Of a stretch of DNA of 64,000 nt, positions 14,438 through 23,573 are shown one piece after another; position 1 is the stretch's first letter; each line of letters begins with the position of its first letter. Under the pieces are notes generated by a model. The model worked only from the letters and a program-made list of their open reading frames with translations. It ran no database searches and was not told the origin of the DNA. A program made the position numbers and the translations under genes. Source of the DNA: a virus. The stretch covers positions 1-64,000 of the IMG/VR virus record IMGVR_UViG_3300021519_000916; one strand, written 5' to 3'.

Positions 14438-14971
14438 ATGCGTGATATTATTAATCTTGTTGAAGAACAAAAAAAGTTAGAACTTATAAAACTGCCTTAC
14501 AGTCGCGGCGGGTTAAGTCCTGTATTAAGTTCTGCCAATATTGATTTTCATTTTGGAAAACTTGCTAAAGGCTATGTTGACCGCTACAATAAAGGTGAAG
14601 GCGACAAAACCTTTAACGAAGCTGGTGCAGATTTACATAACATATTCTTTGGACAGTTTCGTTCACCAAAGAACTCCAATGCTCCACGTGGTAAGATATT
14701 AGATCTTATTAATGCACACCATACAAATTGGGTTGATTTTAAAAAGCACTTCAAAGAAGAAGCATTAAAAGTACAAGGGTCAGGATGGATTTATCTGGCA
14801 AAGAGCGGTGCTATCAAGCCCATTAAAAACCACCAAAAACGTACAGATATTGCTATATTGGTAGATATGTGGGAACACTCGTATCAAAATGATTATCATA
14901 GCGACAAAAGCAAATACGTTGATAGTTTGTGGCGTATAATGAATTGGGACGCTATAAACAAAAGACTATAA
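14438..14971 (+). CDS. Fe/Mn superoxide dismutase-like protein
   Basis: A 177-residue relative of iron/manganese superoxide dismutase, which converts superoxide to oxygen and peroxide. All four metal ligands align: His38 (FHFGK), His67 (DLHNIFF), Asp143 and His147 (DMWEHSY). The gateway Tyr46 is also kept (GYVDRYN), as are GSGW and NWDAINKRL near the end. A loop between the first two His is 18 residues shorter than in bacterial enzymes (about 193 residues), and the His pair after the first ligand (normally KHH) reads KLAK. Activity is likely but not certain. No signal peptide. Confidence 0.82.
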   Translation: MRDIINLVEEQKKLELIKLPYSRGGLSPVLSSANIDFHFGKLAKGYVDRYNKGEGDKTFNEAGADLHNIFFGQFRSPKNSNAPRGKILDLINAHHTNWVDFKKHFKEEALKVQGSGWIYLAKSGAIKPIKNHQKRTDIAILVDMWEHSYQNDYHSDKSKYVDSLWRIMNWDAINKRL

Positions 14972-15294
14972 TGATTACTATAACCGATAATGCTGTAGAA
15001 AAAATTAAAGATATCCTGGCAGAAGAAAACAATCCAAACCTTAAATTGCGTGTATTTGTACAAGGTGGTGGCTGTTCGGGCTTTCAATACGGATTCACCT
15101 TAGACGAAGATCAAGCAGAAGATGATTGGGATCTTGAATTTGGGGATCTTCATGTGCTAGTGGATACTATGAGCGGACAATATCTACAAGGATCTTCATT
15201 GGATTATAAAGAAGACATCAATGGTGCTAGTTTTACAGTTTCAAACCCAAATGCTCAATCAACCTGTGGCTGTGGCAGTAGTTTTTCAGCGTAA
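14971..15294 (+). CDS. A-type iron-sulfur cluster carrier (IscA/ErpA family)
   Basis: A 107-residue HesB-like protein; start at ATG 14971 overlaps the SOD stop by one base. The three cluster cysteines lie exactly where expected: Cys35 in GGGCSGF, Cys99 and Cys101 in TCGCGSSFS. Such proteins take Fe-S clusters from the scaffold and pass them to apo-enzymes. Phage copies are known in aquatic T4-like phages. Together with the SOD it suggests care of iron enzymes during infection. Whether it is closer to IscA or ErpA cannot be told by eye. Confidence 0.9.
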   Translation: MITITDNAVEKIKDILAEENNPNLKLRVFVQGGGCSGFQYGFTLDEDQAEDDWDLEFGDLHVLVDTMSGQYLQGSSLDYKEDINGASFTVSNPNAQSTCGCGSSFSA

Positions 15295-15329
15295 GGCGCC
15301 GTAGTCAAAACTCAGCTTTAACCAATTCC

Positions 15330-15339
15330 GCTAAATAAG
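15330..15339 (+). promoter_or_regulatory. T4-late-like promoter box
   Basis: GCTAAATAAG, 20 bases before ATG 15359 of the first tail gene, one of several TATAAATA-like boxes upstream of late genes in this window. A GAGGATTT ribosome binding site follows. Confidence 0.45.
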
Positions 15340-15358
15340 CTATATGAGGATTTAATCT

Positions 15359-17125
15359 ATGGCTTTTTGGCAAACATTATCCATTTCGGATATAAACATA
15401 GGTACATCACCAAACGATGGTACCGGTGATAATATACGGGCGTCGTTTTCTAAAGTTGATAGCAATTTTAGTAATATATCTAGTTTTCTATCAGGCACTA
15501 GAGTTGACTTTTTAAACGCAAACGTCTCGTTTAACCTATTATCAAACTACATCACTGTAGCAAACTTATTTGTGGCAAATGCCACTGGTACTACAGCAAG
15601 TTTTTCATCAAATATTACAGCGGGTAATGTAATTGCTAATTCAGCAATATATGCCACTAGCGGAATATATAATGCAGGTATAACCAGCTTAGTTGGAAAC
15701 GCCTCTGTTGGTGGGGCTTTAACAATAACTGGACAATCTAGTTTTGGTGCTAACATGTCCGTGGCCGGCTCTATGATCCCGGCAGTAAATGGTTTACACG
15801 ACCTTGGTACAGCATCAAATCGTTTCAGAACAGTTTATTCATTAAACACAGATGCGGCAACACAAATCCAATCATCGAGCGATGCTGGTTTATTACTGGT
15901 CCATGCTAATGCTTCAATTGGTGACTTCCAGGATACTGGTATTTTAGGAAATATTACTAGCGACTTTGGTGGCGCCAATACATATTGTTTCTTTGGTTAC
16001 CAACCTGCAACTGATAATTTTGCTTTTAAAATTACCAACACCAATGCCACAAAAGGCAACAACGTTGTATATGATGGTGTTTATGGTAATGCCCAACTTG
16101 GTGGTTTGTTTTTAAGTAATAGTACAATATCAAGCAGTCCCACAACAGGAGCATTAATAGTTATAGGCGGTGCTGGTATAACCGGCAACATTAACGCTGC
16201 AAATAGTATTATTGCCCCAACACACTACGGTAACATTGTGGCCACAGTGGCCAACGTCACAAGAATGGCAGTCAGTGGTACTATATCAAATAACTTATCA
16301 GTTGATGGCTTGATTTACTCCGGTGGATCACAGGTTGTTACAACTGGACAATTGGCCACACTAGGATTACCGGCATTCACTGGCGTTGGTAGTTTGTTTG
16401 TTGGAAATACCGTGTTTACTTCTACTGGCACATCCACTAGTAATGTGACTGGTGCTGTTGTTATATTTGGCGGACTTGGAGTTGGTGCAGGAACAACCGG
16501 CGGCAACATCAATGTATACGGTAACGTGTCTGCTGTGGGTGTAGTTGGTACACATTACGGATTGATAGCAACAGCAAGTCAGCCAAACATCACTGGTCTT
16601 GGTACATTGGGATCTCTCAATGTCACTAACACAACAACAACTGGTACATTGCAAGCAACCAATATTGGTGTAACTAATGTAACAGCAACTGGTAACGTAT
16701 TTGTTAGTACTATTAATGGACTAACTTCGTTGACCATCGGTGGTTTGCTTACAACCACTACCAGTACCGTTGGTGCCAGTTTTAATAATACCTATACTAG
16801 TGGAACGATATCTGCTGCAGGAGCAACTACGCTAGACACCTTTACTGCAACAACATATACCACTGCAAAATACGTTGTTCAAATAGTTGACTCTGGATCT
16901 ATTCCGTCAAAAGTACAAGCTTCTGAAATATTAATAATACATGATAGAAATAGCACAAGTACTATTCCGTACCTAACAGAATATGGATGTGTATTTAATG
17001 TAACCGGTGGTCTAGGAACATTTAGCACAGCGTACAGCGCAGGATTGATTCAGTTGATATTTACTCCAAACTATACGCCAACTAGCATGGTGATTAAAGT
17101 TGTAAGAACATCATTAACTGCGTAA
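15359..17125 (+). CDS. Tail fibre/adhesin-like structural protein
   Basis: The 588-residue protein is Gly/Thr/Asn/Ser-rich with repeating short beta strands (VTATGNVFVSTING, GNINVYGNVSAVG), typical of long trimeric tail fibres or baseplate appendages. The N-terminus (residues 1-45: SPNDGTGDNIRASFSKVDSNF) is a capping or attachment module also seen, in variant form, at the start of the two later tail genes. The C-terminal 110 residues form a separate globular-looking head with few repeats. Located in a late-promoter unit with the next gene 1 base after its stop. Confidence 0.75.
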   Translation: MAFWQTLSISDINIGTSPNDGTGDNIRASFSKVDSNFSNISSFLSGTRVDFLNANVSFNLLSNYITVANLFVANATGTTASFSSNITAGNVIANSAIYATSGIYNAGITSLVGNASVGGALTITGQSSFGANMSVAGSMIPAVNGLHDLGTASNRFRTVYSLNTDAATQIQSSSDAGLLLVHANASIGDFQDTGILGNITSDFGGANTYCFFGYQPATDNFAFKITNTNATKGNNVVYDGVYGNAQLGGLFLSNSTISSSPTTGALIVIGGAGITGNINAANSIIAPTHYGNIVATVANVTRMAVSGTISNNLSVDGLIYSGGSQVVTTGQLATLGLPAFTGVGSLFVGNTVFTSTGTSTSNVTGAVVIFGGLGVGAGTTGGNINVYGNVSAVGVVGTHYGLIATASQPNITGLGTLGSLNVTNTTTTGTLQATNIGVTNVTATGNVFVSTINGLTSLTIGGLLTTTTSTVGASFNNTYTSGTISAAGATTLDTFTATTYTTAKYVVQIVDSGSIPSKVQASEILIIHDRNSTSTIPYLTEYGCVFNVTGGLGTFSTAYSAGLIQLIFTPNYTPTSMVIKVVRTSLTA

Positions 17126-17126
17126 T

Positions 17127-20100
17127 ATGAAGAACCCACTAATTTGGATAACTAAGACTGGAACTATAGCTAATTTATTAGTTGGTAATCCTATATCCGT
17201 AAAGGTACAGGCCCTTGATACCACAAACAATGCGTACACAGTAACCTATCAATTGTTACACGGTTCACTTCCTCCGGGAATGAGCCTTGCATCAGATGGT
17301 ACTATTTCCGGAACTCCATCGATGACCGGCTTTGATATAACTTCACAATATGAATTTATACTACGAGCCACAAGTAGCAACAATAACATAGTTGATGGTT
17401 CTTTTATAATAACATTAACAAACATAATTAACGGTGACTTTGCGTGGATAACACCAGCTGGTGACCTTGGAATGATTCCCGATGGCGAATACTATTCTTT
17501 ACAATTTCAAGCAGATAGCGCAAGTGGATCGCATATTACATATAGTTTTATATCAGGCGAATTGCCGTCTGGTATGCAATTATTGGCCAGTGGTTATCTA
17601 ACTGGTGTTCCAACTTTTTTAAATGCTGTATTAGTCGACCAAAGCAAAACTTATAGATTCACAGTACGTGCCACAAATGCATTGGGTCAAATATTAGATA
17701 GATCGTTTAGTGTAAGTGTTACAAACGTATACGGTCCCACTATTAGACCAACTACCGGTCTTAGTACTAACCTTGGTACTGTATTTGATGGAGTATATTT
17801 CACCCAGCAATTATCAGTACAAGATTTAAACCCAAATGTTTCTATACAATGGTCAGTTGTCGAAGGTGCTTTGCCCAATGGTGTAGCATTATCATCTAAA
17901 GGATTAATATTTGGATATATTGAGCCGTTAGAGTTGATTGGTGCATATGGCCCAGCTGGATTTGATGGCCAAAGCAAAATACCAGTTGGTACCACAGCAA
18001 TTTTAGCAAATTCAACAATCAGTGGTTCAACATTGAGTGTTGGTACTGTGACATCTGGTGTTATACAACTTGGTATGTATTTAACTGGGGGGAATATAAT
18101 CTCCGGTACAACTGTTGTATCATCGATTACGACATGGCAACGCGGTGCAGCATATAACGTTGGTGACTTAGTATTATATAATAATAGTTATTATAGAGCA
18201 TTATTTAATGTAGCACCAAATAATGATTTTAATCTAGCACAGTGGGTATCTACTACAGGTAATGTAAATATGTGGAGAATACAAACTCCCGGACAGGTTC
18301 CGCAACATATATACGATACAACAATTACAGCGACAGTACTTGACGCTATACAGCAACAAGAATATGATCTTGGCCCATACGACTTTAATCAGTTAAGTCA
18401 AAATTTAACATATGGGTTTACTATACAGGCATTTGATGGTGCCAACTACGACACACAACAATATGTACTAGAGGTTGTAAGTCGTGGTGGCTGGACTGCT
18501 GACAGTACGGCCAGTGTTAACGACACCCATTTAACAGCAGACTCAGAAAATGCATATATTCCAGTTTTGCGGGACACTATAACAACCTTGCCGGCTGGAA
18601 GATCAGGCAGTCATTATGCGTATAAATTTGATGGTTACGATTTCCAAGGCGATGATGTTTCGTATGCAATAGCAAATACAGTTGGTACATGGGATGCCGA
18701 AGAATGGGATTTGGCATGGGATACCGAGACCATGAATAATCAGATAGATATTATTCGTACGGTATACGGCAATGCTGGTGCATGGGATTACTTTGATGCA
18801 ACCGCAGTTGGCACAACAAACTTACCGGGACTAAATCTTGACGCCGACAATGGTTGGCTATACGGAAACATTTCACCACAGACCGAATCGGTGAAAAATT
18901 TCCAATTTGGTGTTGTGGTCAGCAAAACTGTTGGTAATGTTGTATATTCATCAACTCCGGTATTCTTTACGTTGCCTGTATTAGGCGATGTTAATAACGT
19001 TGTAGAATGGATATCACCGGATTACCTTGGATCAATTGACAACGGTTCTGTAAGCGAATTATCGGTTGTGGCCCGCAGCATGGTTGGTAAAGAACTAGTT
19101 TACTCAATGAATGATACGCTTGGTGTGGCTGTTGGTTTACCACAAGGATTATCGTTACTTCCGTCCGGGGATATAAGTGGTAGAGTAAGTTTTGAAGTAT
19201 TCTCTTTAGATATGCAAGACACTACATTTGATAATGCGTTGCTAACAATTGATAGAACATTTAAATTTACAGTCAAGGCAGAAACATTCGATGGGTCATC
19301 ATCAATGTTAAAAACATTTACATTAAGACTAAATGTAATTAATGTAGAACCATATAATAATTTATATTTACATGCCTTACCAGCCACCGACCAACGTGCA
19401 ATTTACAAATCTATTATTACAAACGAAGACATATTTGATCCTAACTTAATTTATCGACCAACTGATCCATGGTTTGGAGTGCAACCCGATATAAAAATGT
19501 TATTCTTGTCGGGACTAACTGCCGAATCGTTATCAGAATACCAATCTGCAATGGCTAGAAATCATTGGACTAAAACTTATAATTTTAGTGATGTAAAGAC
19601 AGCGGTGGTGTTAGATGAATTTTATAAGGTAAAATACGAAGTAGTGTATATTCAGATTACCGACCCTGCAGAAAATGAAAACAATCATGGTGCGCCTGCG
19701 GTATTAAACTTAGCTTCGCAACTATCTAATCCATATATTGATGAAGCTGGAATTAGTCATACTGTGCTGTACCCAAATTCTAGCGAAAATATGGCGGCAC
19801 AATTAATCGATGGCATTGGATACTATGACCAAAGTAGTCTTCCTCCATGGATGACAAGTAATCAACCTGAAGTAACAAGTGTTAGCCAATTCCGTGCACC
19901 ATTAGGATACACCAAAGCTGTAGTATTGGCATATACTATACCTGGTGCAAGTAAATTAATTGCATATCGCCTTAGAAAAGAAGGTATTACATTTAATAAT
20001 ATTAATTTTACAGTTGATAGGTATTCACTTGATAATTACTACAGCACAAACTTTAATTTAGTCAACAGAAAATTTATACCCAGTGCCGAAGTTACGTTTG

Positions 20101-20765
20101 ATCAGTTACCAAAGAATAACGTTGGTGCTATTGTAGCAAATGTAAATTACGCTGTTAAAGTGGCGTTTGATGAAATTAACGGAAGGCCGGTTAGTTATAT
20201 CATTGCAAGTGGCGGATTTGACGGTCGTACTGATTTTACTTCAGGGCAGACACTAATTTTCACTAAACAAGAAAACTATACAGGAGCTACTGGACCATAC
20301 GACGGATGGGTAAACTACAGAGATTCGTTCTTTGGTGATACCATAAGTACTGAACTAATTGAAGGGTACGATCAAACTAGTTATGATACCTTTACATTAA
20401 TTCCGGGCTATTTAGAAAAAGCGCAAGGAACAGCATCCATTAATCAACGTGGCGGTGTTTGGCAAATTACCATTGTAAATGGCGTTGTATTTTTAGTTTT
20501 TATTCAGGAAGTTTATCTAAATCAACGTATACAAATAACTAGCGGTAAAAGTTATGCTAGTGCTGTGATGTATTATAACCCAATTACCCCGCCAGGGCAA
20601 TCAGTACCTTACTATACTGTGGCAAATAGTAGTGGAGTTGCTATAAGCAAACCAACTACGTTCAATGCTGGTACAACCAAGTTCTTCCAGGGCAAAGATC
20701 AATATTATGCTCCTGGTTCACAGGATAAATATCTGAAGTTCCCACAATACGGAGTTTTTAAATAA
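17127..20765 (+). CDS. Giant Ig-like adhesin/tail protein with carbohydrate-binding module
   Basis: A 1212-residue extracellular-type phage protein. At least four copies of the putative Ig (He_PIG-like) pattern are visible: GSLPPGMSLASDGTISGTP near residue 50, GELPSGMQLLASGYLTGVP near 150, GALPNGVALSSKGLIFG near 250 and LPQGLSLLPSGDISG near 675. Near residues 333-375 a CBM5/12-like chitin/glycan-binding module appears (WQRGAAYNVGDLVLYNNSYY). The C-terminal 450 residues lack repeats. It probably binds a surface glycan of the host and sits on the tail. Stop overlaps the next start by one base. Confidence 0.75.
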   Translation: MKNPLIWITKTGTIANLLVGNPISVKVQALDTTNNAYTVTYQLLHGSLPPGMSLASDGTISGTPSMTGFDITSQYEFILRATSSNNNIVDGSFIITLTNIINGDFAWITPAGDLGMIPDGEYYSLQFQADSASGSHITYSFISGELPSGMQLLASGYLTGVPTFLNAVLVDQSKTYRFTVRATNALGQILDRSFSVSVTNVYGPTIRPTTGLSTNLGTVFDGVYFTQQLSVQDLNPNVSIQWSVVEGALPNGVALSSKGLIFGYIEPLELIGAYGPAGFDGQSKIPVGTTAILANSTISGSTLSVGTVTSGVIQLGMYLTGGNIISGTTVVSSITTWQRGAAYNVGDLVLYNNSYYRALFNVAPNNDFNLAQWVSTTGNVNMWRIQTPGQVPQHIYDTTITATVLDAIQQQEYDLGPYDFNQLSQNLTYGFTIQAFDGANYDTQQYVLEVVSRGGWTADSTASVNDTHLTADSENAYIPVLRDTITTLPAGRSGSHYAYKFDGYDFQGDDVSYAIANTVGTWDAEEWDLAWDTETMNNQIDIIRTVYGNAGAWDYFDATAVGTTNLPGLNLDADNGWLYGNISPQTESVKNFQFGVVVSKTVGNVVYSSTPVFFTLPVLGDVNNVVEWISPDYLGSIDNGSVSELSVVARSMVGKELVYSMNDTLGVAVGLPQGLSLLPSGDISGRVSFEVFSLDMQDTTFDNALLTIDRTFKFTVKAETFDGSSSMLKTFTLRLNVINVEPYNNLYLHALPATDQRAIYKSIITNEDIFDPNLIYRPTDPWFGVQPDIKMLFLSGLTAESLSEYQSAMARNHWTKTYNFSDVKTAVVLDEFYKVKYEVVYIQITDPAENENNHGAPAVLNLASQLSNPYIDEAGISHTVLYPNSSENMAAQLIDGIGYYDQSSLPPWMTSNQPEVTSVSQFRAPLGYTKAVVLAYTIPGASKLIAYRLRKEGITFNNINFTVDRYSLDNYYSTNFNLVNRKFIPSAEVTFDQLPKNNVGAIVANVNYAVKVAFDEINGRPVSYIIASGGFDGRTDFTSGQTLIFTKQENYTGATGPYDGWVNYRDSFFGDTISTELIEGYDQTSYDTFTLIPGYLEKAQGTASINQRGGVWQITIVNGVVFLVFIQEVYLNQRIQITSGKSYASAVMYYNPITPPGQSVPYYTVANSSGVAISKPTTFNAGTTKFFQGKDQYYAPGSQDKYLKFPQYGVFK

Positions 20766-21316
20766 TGGCATCAAACATCAACACAGTTAACATAGATATC
20801 AACTTTCCCGTTGCAGGGCAGGATAACGATACTCAGACATTTCGCGACAACTTTAGTGCTATTAGAAATAATTTTTCGGCGGCAGCATCGGAAATTACAG
20901 CAATTCAGACTATTTTAGAAGTATCACCAACAATCCAAAGTGTTCCGGTTAGTGCTAGTGCGTCTGGCACTCCGGGACAAATTGCATACGGACGCTCGTA
21001 TTACACGCCAACTGTTACAAATACATACGCCACTGGTAGTTTAATTAAAGTTGGGACAATCACTAACTTAGAACCCGGACAGGCTATTACGTTTAGTGCC
21101 AATTTGGGCGGGCTAGTAACCGGAACAACCTATTACATTAAAAATGTGTATAGTACTGGAAATATTACAGTAGCAAATGCAAGAGCTACAAGCGCCTCGG
21201 AAACAACCACTTTGTCAACAGCATCCGGAAGTATAATAGCCAATGCCAGTTCGTATTATATGTATGTTTGTATTAACACAAATAGCTGGCAACGTACACC
21301 TTTATCAGTATGGTAA
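20765..21316 (+). CDS. Short tail-associated protein
   Basis: The 183-residue protein starts with the module MASNINTVN, FPVAGQDNDTQ and FRDNFSAIRNNF, shared with the 499-residue gene that follows. Residues 60-183 form a beta-rich domain with GTPGQIAYGRSYY and a Trp ending. It likely attaches to the same virion site as its neighbour through the N-terminus. Exact structural role is unknown. Confidence 0.65.
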   Translation: MASNINTVNIDINFPVAGQDNDTQTFRDNFSAIRNNFSAAASEITAIQTILEVSPTIQSVPVSASASGTPGQIAYGRSYYTPTVTNTYATGSLIKVGTITNLEPGQAITFSANLGGLVTGTTYYIKNVYSTGNITVANARATSASETTTLSTASGSIIANASSYYMYVCINTNSWQRTPLSVW

Positions 21317-21325
21317 TATTTTTAT

Positions 21326-21333
21326 GATAAATA
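21326..21333 (+). promoter_or_regulatory. T4-late-like promoter box GATAAATA
   Basis: GATAAATA 26 bases before ATG 21359 in a 42-base gap between two tail genes. Confidence 0.5.
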
Positions 21334-21358
21334 CTTAATAAATTAGGATAGAACTTAA

Positions 21359-22858
21359 ATGGCATCAAATATTAACCCATACAACGTAGACGGCACTTTC
21401 CCCATTGCAGGGCAGGATAATCCTAGCCAAGGTTTTCGCGACAACTTTACAAATATTAAAAATAATTTGTTATATGCACAAAGCGAAATAACCGACTTAC
21501 AAGGAAAAGCAATTCTAACTGGTGCATTATCGGGCCAGACATTAAACAACGATATGGCTGGCACTACTATTACCCGCCCGCAATTAAAAGCATGGACACA
21601 GTCCATGCTTGATTTAGGTGCTATAAGTAGCAACGTTATACTTGACTTTAATCTTGGTAATTTTCAAAAGATTACCACAGCAGCTCCTGTTTCAATTGGG
21701 TTGCAAAATTGGCCAAGTTCAGTTGGAACTGGTGCATTAGGCTACGGCACATTGAGAATGTGGATTTCTGTTAGTGCTATTGAGCATACGTTAACTTTAC
21801 CATCAAATGTAACAATTGGTGTTGCTGACATAGCAGGTGCTTCGTCTGATGGTACACAATATACTATTGCTTTTGATTCTCCGGGCGATTACATATTTGA
21901 CTTCAGCTCAGCCGATGGTGGTAACAACTATTTAATTTTTGACGTTACTAGAAATCGTGCCACATTCCGAGATCCAGATTTTTATTATAATTCTGAAGTT
22001 AACTCTACACTATTAATTGGATTTGGTGTTGCTCGCCCACTTGCGCTTACATTAGAACGCGGCAACGACATGGTTAGCGCATTGGGTAGTTACAACTCAG
22101 TGACTATAGGTAATTTACAGTTGGCCAACGTGGCATACGCACAAACTGACAACGGAACATTGGGCGGTTTTTGTGTTAGCGCCGCACGTGGAAACATATA
22201 TACAACATCAACATTAACATCAAATTGTGCTGTACAATCAAATGATCCCCTTGGTGCATTTAATGCCTATGCGTTCACTGGTAATGGAGTATCAAACGTA
22301 TTCCAATTGTCAAGTAGTATTAGTATGTTTGCCACTGGTGGCAATGTACAATATGGCTTAGGTGGAAACATTGCAATATTTGTTGCGGCAAATGGTCGCC
22401 CAGTTGGCACCGCTGCTAATTATAATACTGTACAACAAGCAGTTGGTATTGAAAATGATAAGAGTGTTAAATTATATGGTAACGTTGAAGTCACCGGTGC
22501 ATTAAAACGTAGTGGTGGTATTATTGAAAATGGTACTTATGTTACTAACGTAAACACAAGTGGTGTTAATACTATTACTGCCAATGCCAATGTATCAACT
22601 ATGATTATTACCAGTACTGGTGATGCCACAGTTGCTCAAATCACAATGCGGTTACCAACAGCGCCGGAGCGTGGACAACGTATTAAGATCGTATCGTTAC
22701 CAGTCATTACCGCTGCAAACGTATGGAACGCAGAAGGATATTTTATTAGAGCAGGTGGAACAGCGGCATCATCAACATTGCTTTCTTCTTCCAAATTCAC
22801 TGGAAATACTGGTGTTACTTTAACCTATATGCCATCTTTGGGTTGGTTGCTAAGTTAA
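21359..22858 (+). CDS. Tail fibre-like structural protein
   Basis: A 499-residue protein. Residues 1-75 repeat the attachment module (MASNINPYN, FPIAGQDNPSQGFRDNF). A mid-region with GALGYGTLRMWISVS and DYIFDFSSADGGNN resembles beta-sandwich segments, and the C-terminus has a stretch of strands rich in Thr/Ala ending in a short hydrophobic tail. It is probably a late virion appendage. It ends the tail block; the following gap holds a hairpin overlapped by a promoter. Confidence 0.7.
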   Translation: MASNINPYNVDGTFPIAGQDNPSQGFRDNFTNIKNNLLYAQSEITDLQGKAILTGALSGQTLNNDMAGTTITRPQLKAWTQSMLDLGAISSNVILDFNLGNFQKITTAAPVSIGLQNWPSSVGTGALGYGTLRMWISVSAIEHTLTLPSNVTIGVADIAGASSDGTQYTIAFDSPGDYIFDFSSADGGNNYLIFDVTRNRATFRDPDFYYNSEVNSTLLIGFGVARPLALTLERGNDMVSALGSYNSVTIGNLQLANVAYAQTDNGTLGGFCVSAARGNIYTTSTLTSNCAVQSNDPLGAFNAYAFTGNGVSNVFQLSSSISMFATGGNVQYGLGGNIAIFVAANGRPVGTAANYNTVQQAVGIENDKSVKLYGNVEVTGALKRSGGIIENGTYVTNVNTSGVNTITANANVSTMIITSTGDATVAQITMRLPTAPERGQRIKIVSLPVITAANVWNAEGYFIRAGGTAASSTLLSSSKFTGNTGVTLTYMPSLGWLLS

Positions 22859-22874
22859 ATATCCAAAAAAATAG

Positions 22875-22918
22875 TTGACTCCTAGCCCTTATTAGTATAC
22901 ACTAGTAAGACTAGGAGT
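22875..22918 (+). promoter_or_regulatory. Hairpin overlapping a sigma70-type promoter before mazG
   Basis: TTGACT (22875-22880), 17-base spacer, TACACT (22898-22903). The same bases form a long hairpin: ACTCCTAG (22878-22885) pairs with CTAGGAGT (22911-22918), and an inner arm CTTATTAGT pairs with ACTAGTAAG with one mismatch. The 3' arm holds the TAGGAG ribosome binding site of the gene at 22927. It may also end the tail transcript, since TTTTC follows. Confidence 0.6.
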
Positions 22919-22926
22919 TTTCATTT

Positions 22927-23334
22927 ATGCAAATTGATTTAAACAAATATCAAGACTTTGTACTTGAAGTAACATCCGAAGCCAGCAACGACACCGAAAA
23001 ACTAATTGAAAGATTAGCAGATCTAAACACCAACACCACTATTAACCCAGCGTTGCTATTAACAGCGGCAATTGGATTAGCGGCGGAGGGTGGCGAGTTT
23101 GCAGAGCTTCCAAAGAAAATTGTATTCCAAGGCAAACAAGTTAATGAAGAAGTGCTATTTCACATGAAACGTGAATTAGGAGATATAATTTGGTATTGGG
23201 TTAACGCATGTCGCGCTTTGAACTTAAATCCTAACGAGGTCATCGCAGAAAACGTAAATAAACTAAAGGCCAGGTATCCCGGAGGGGAGTTTGACCCATA
23301 CTACAGCGAAAACCGAAAGGACGGCGATCTATAA
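22927..23334 (+). CDS. mazG: MazG-like nucleotide pyrophosphohydrolase
   Basis: The 135-residue protein has the all-alpha NTP pyrophosphatase motifs: GLAAEGGEFAELP near residue 48, then RELGDIIWYW near residue 80, and the ending KLKARYPGGEFDPYYS. These acidic residues hold Mg ions and hydrolyse nucleoside triphosphates to monophosphates; the family is common in T4-like cyanophages, where roles in nucleotide pools or ppGpp levels have been proposed. The leader carries a hairpin covering its ribosome site. It overlaps the next start by one base. Confidence 0.82.
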   Translation: MQIDLNKYQDFVLEVTSEASNDTEKLIERLADLNTNTTINPALLLTAAIGLAAEGGEFAELPKKIVFQGKQVNEEVLFHMKRELGDIIWYWVNACRALNLNPNEVIAENVNKLKARYPGGEFDPYYSENRKDGDL

Positions 23335-23573
23335 TGTTCCATCCACTATCTCCAGATTTAACTAAATTAACCGCCGAAGAGTTAACAAGTAAGTATGGGG
23401 AATTGCTCAAACGAGTAACTGTATCATATCGTATGGGCAATGCTGACATGGTTCATCAATTGCAACTGTTACTACAAGATTACCAAGCTGAGATGGATTT
23501 ACGCAATCGTAAAGCACTTGAAGAGATGGAAAAAAATTCTAAGAACTTTAAGAATATTATTGATATCCAATGA
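23334..23573 (+). CDS. Small helical phage protein
   Basis: A 79-residue protein with Thr/Leu-rich start (LTAEELTSKYGELLKRV) and a strong coiled-coil tail, LLLQDYQAEMDLRNRKALEE. Proteins of this length with ‘KYxELLKR’ occur in T4-like phages near structural genes. No function known. Overlaps mazG by one base and the next gene by 4. Confidence 0.6.
   Translation: MFHPLSPDLTKLTAEELTSKYGELLKRVTVSYRMGNADMVHQLQLLLQDYQAEMDLRNRKALEEMEKNSKNFKNIIDIQ

Noticed and set aside
15547-16654. Minus-strand open frames inside the tail fibre gene
   Set aside because: Biased composition of the repeated Gly/Thr coding region leaves stops out on the other strand; there is no ribosome site or protein-like pattern.
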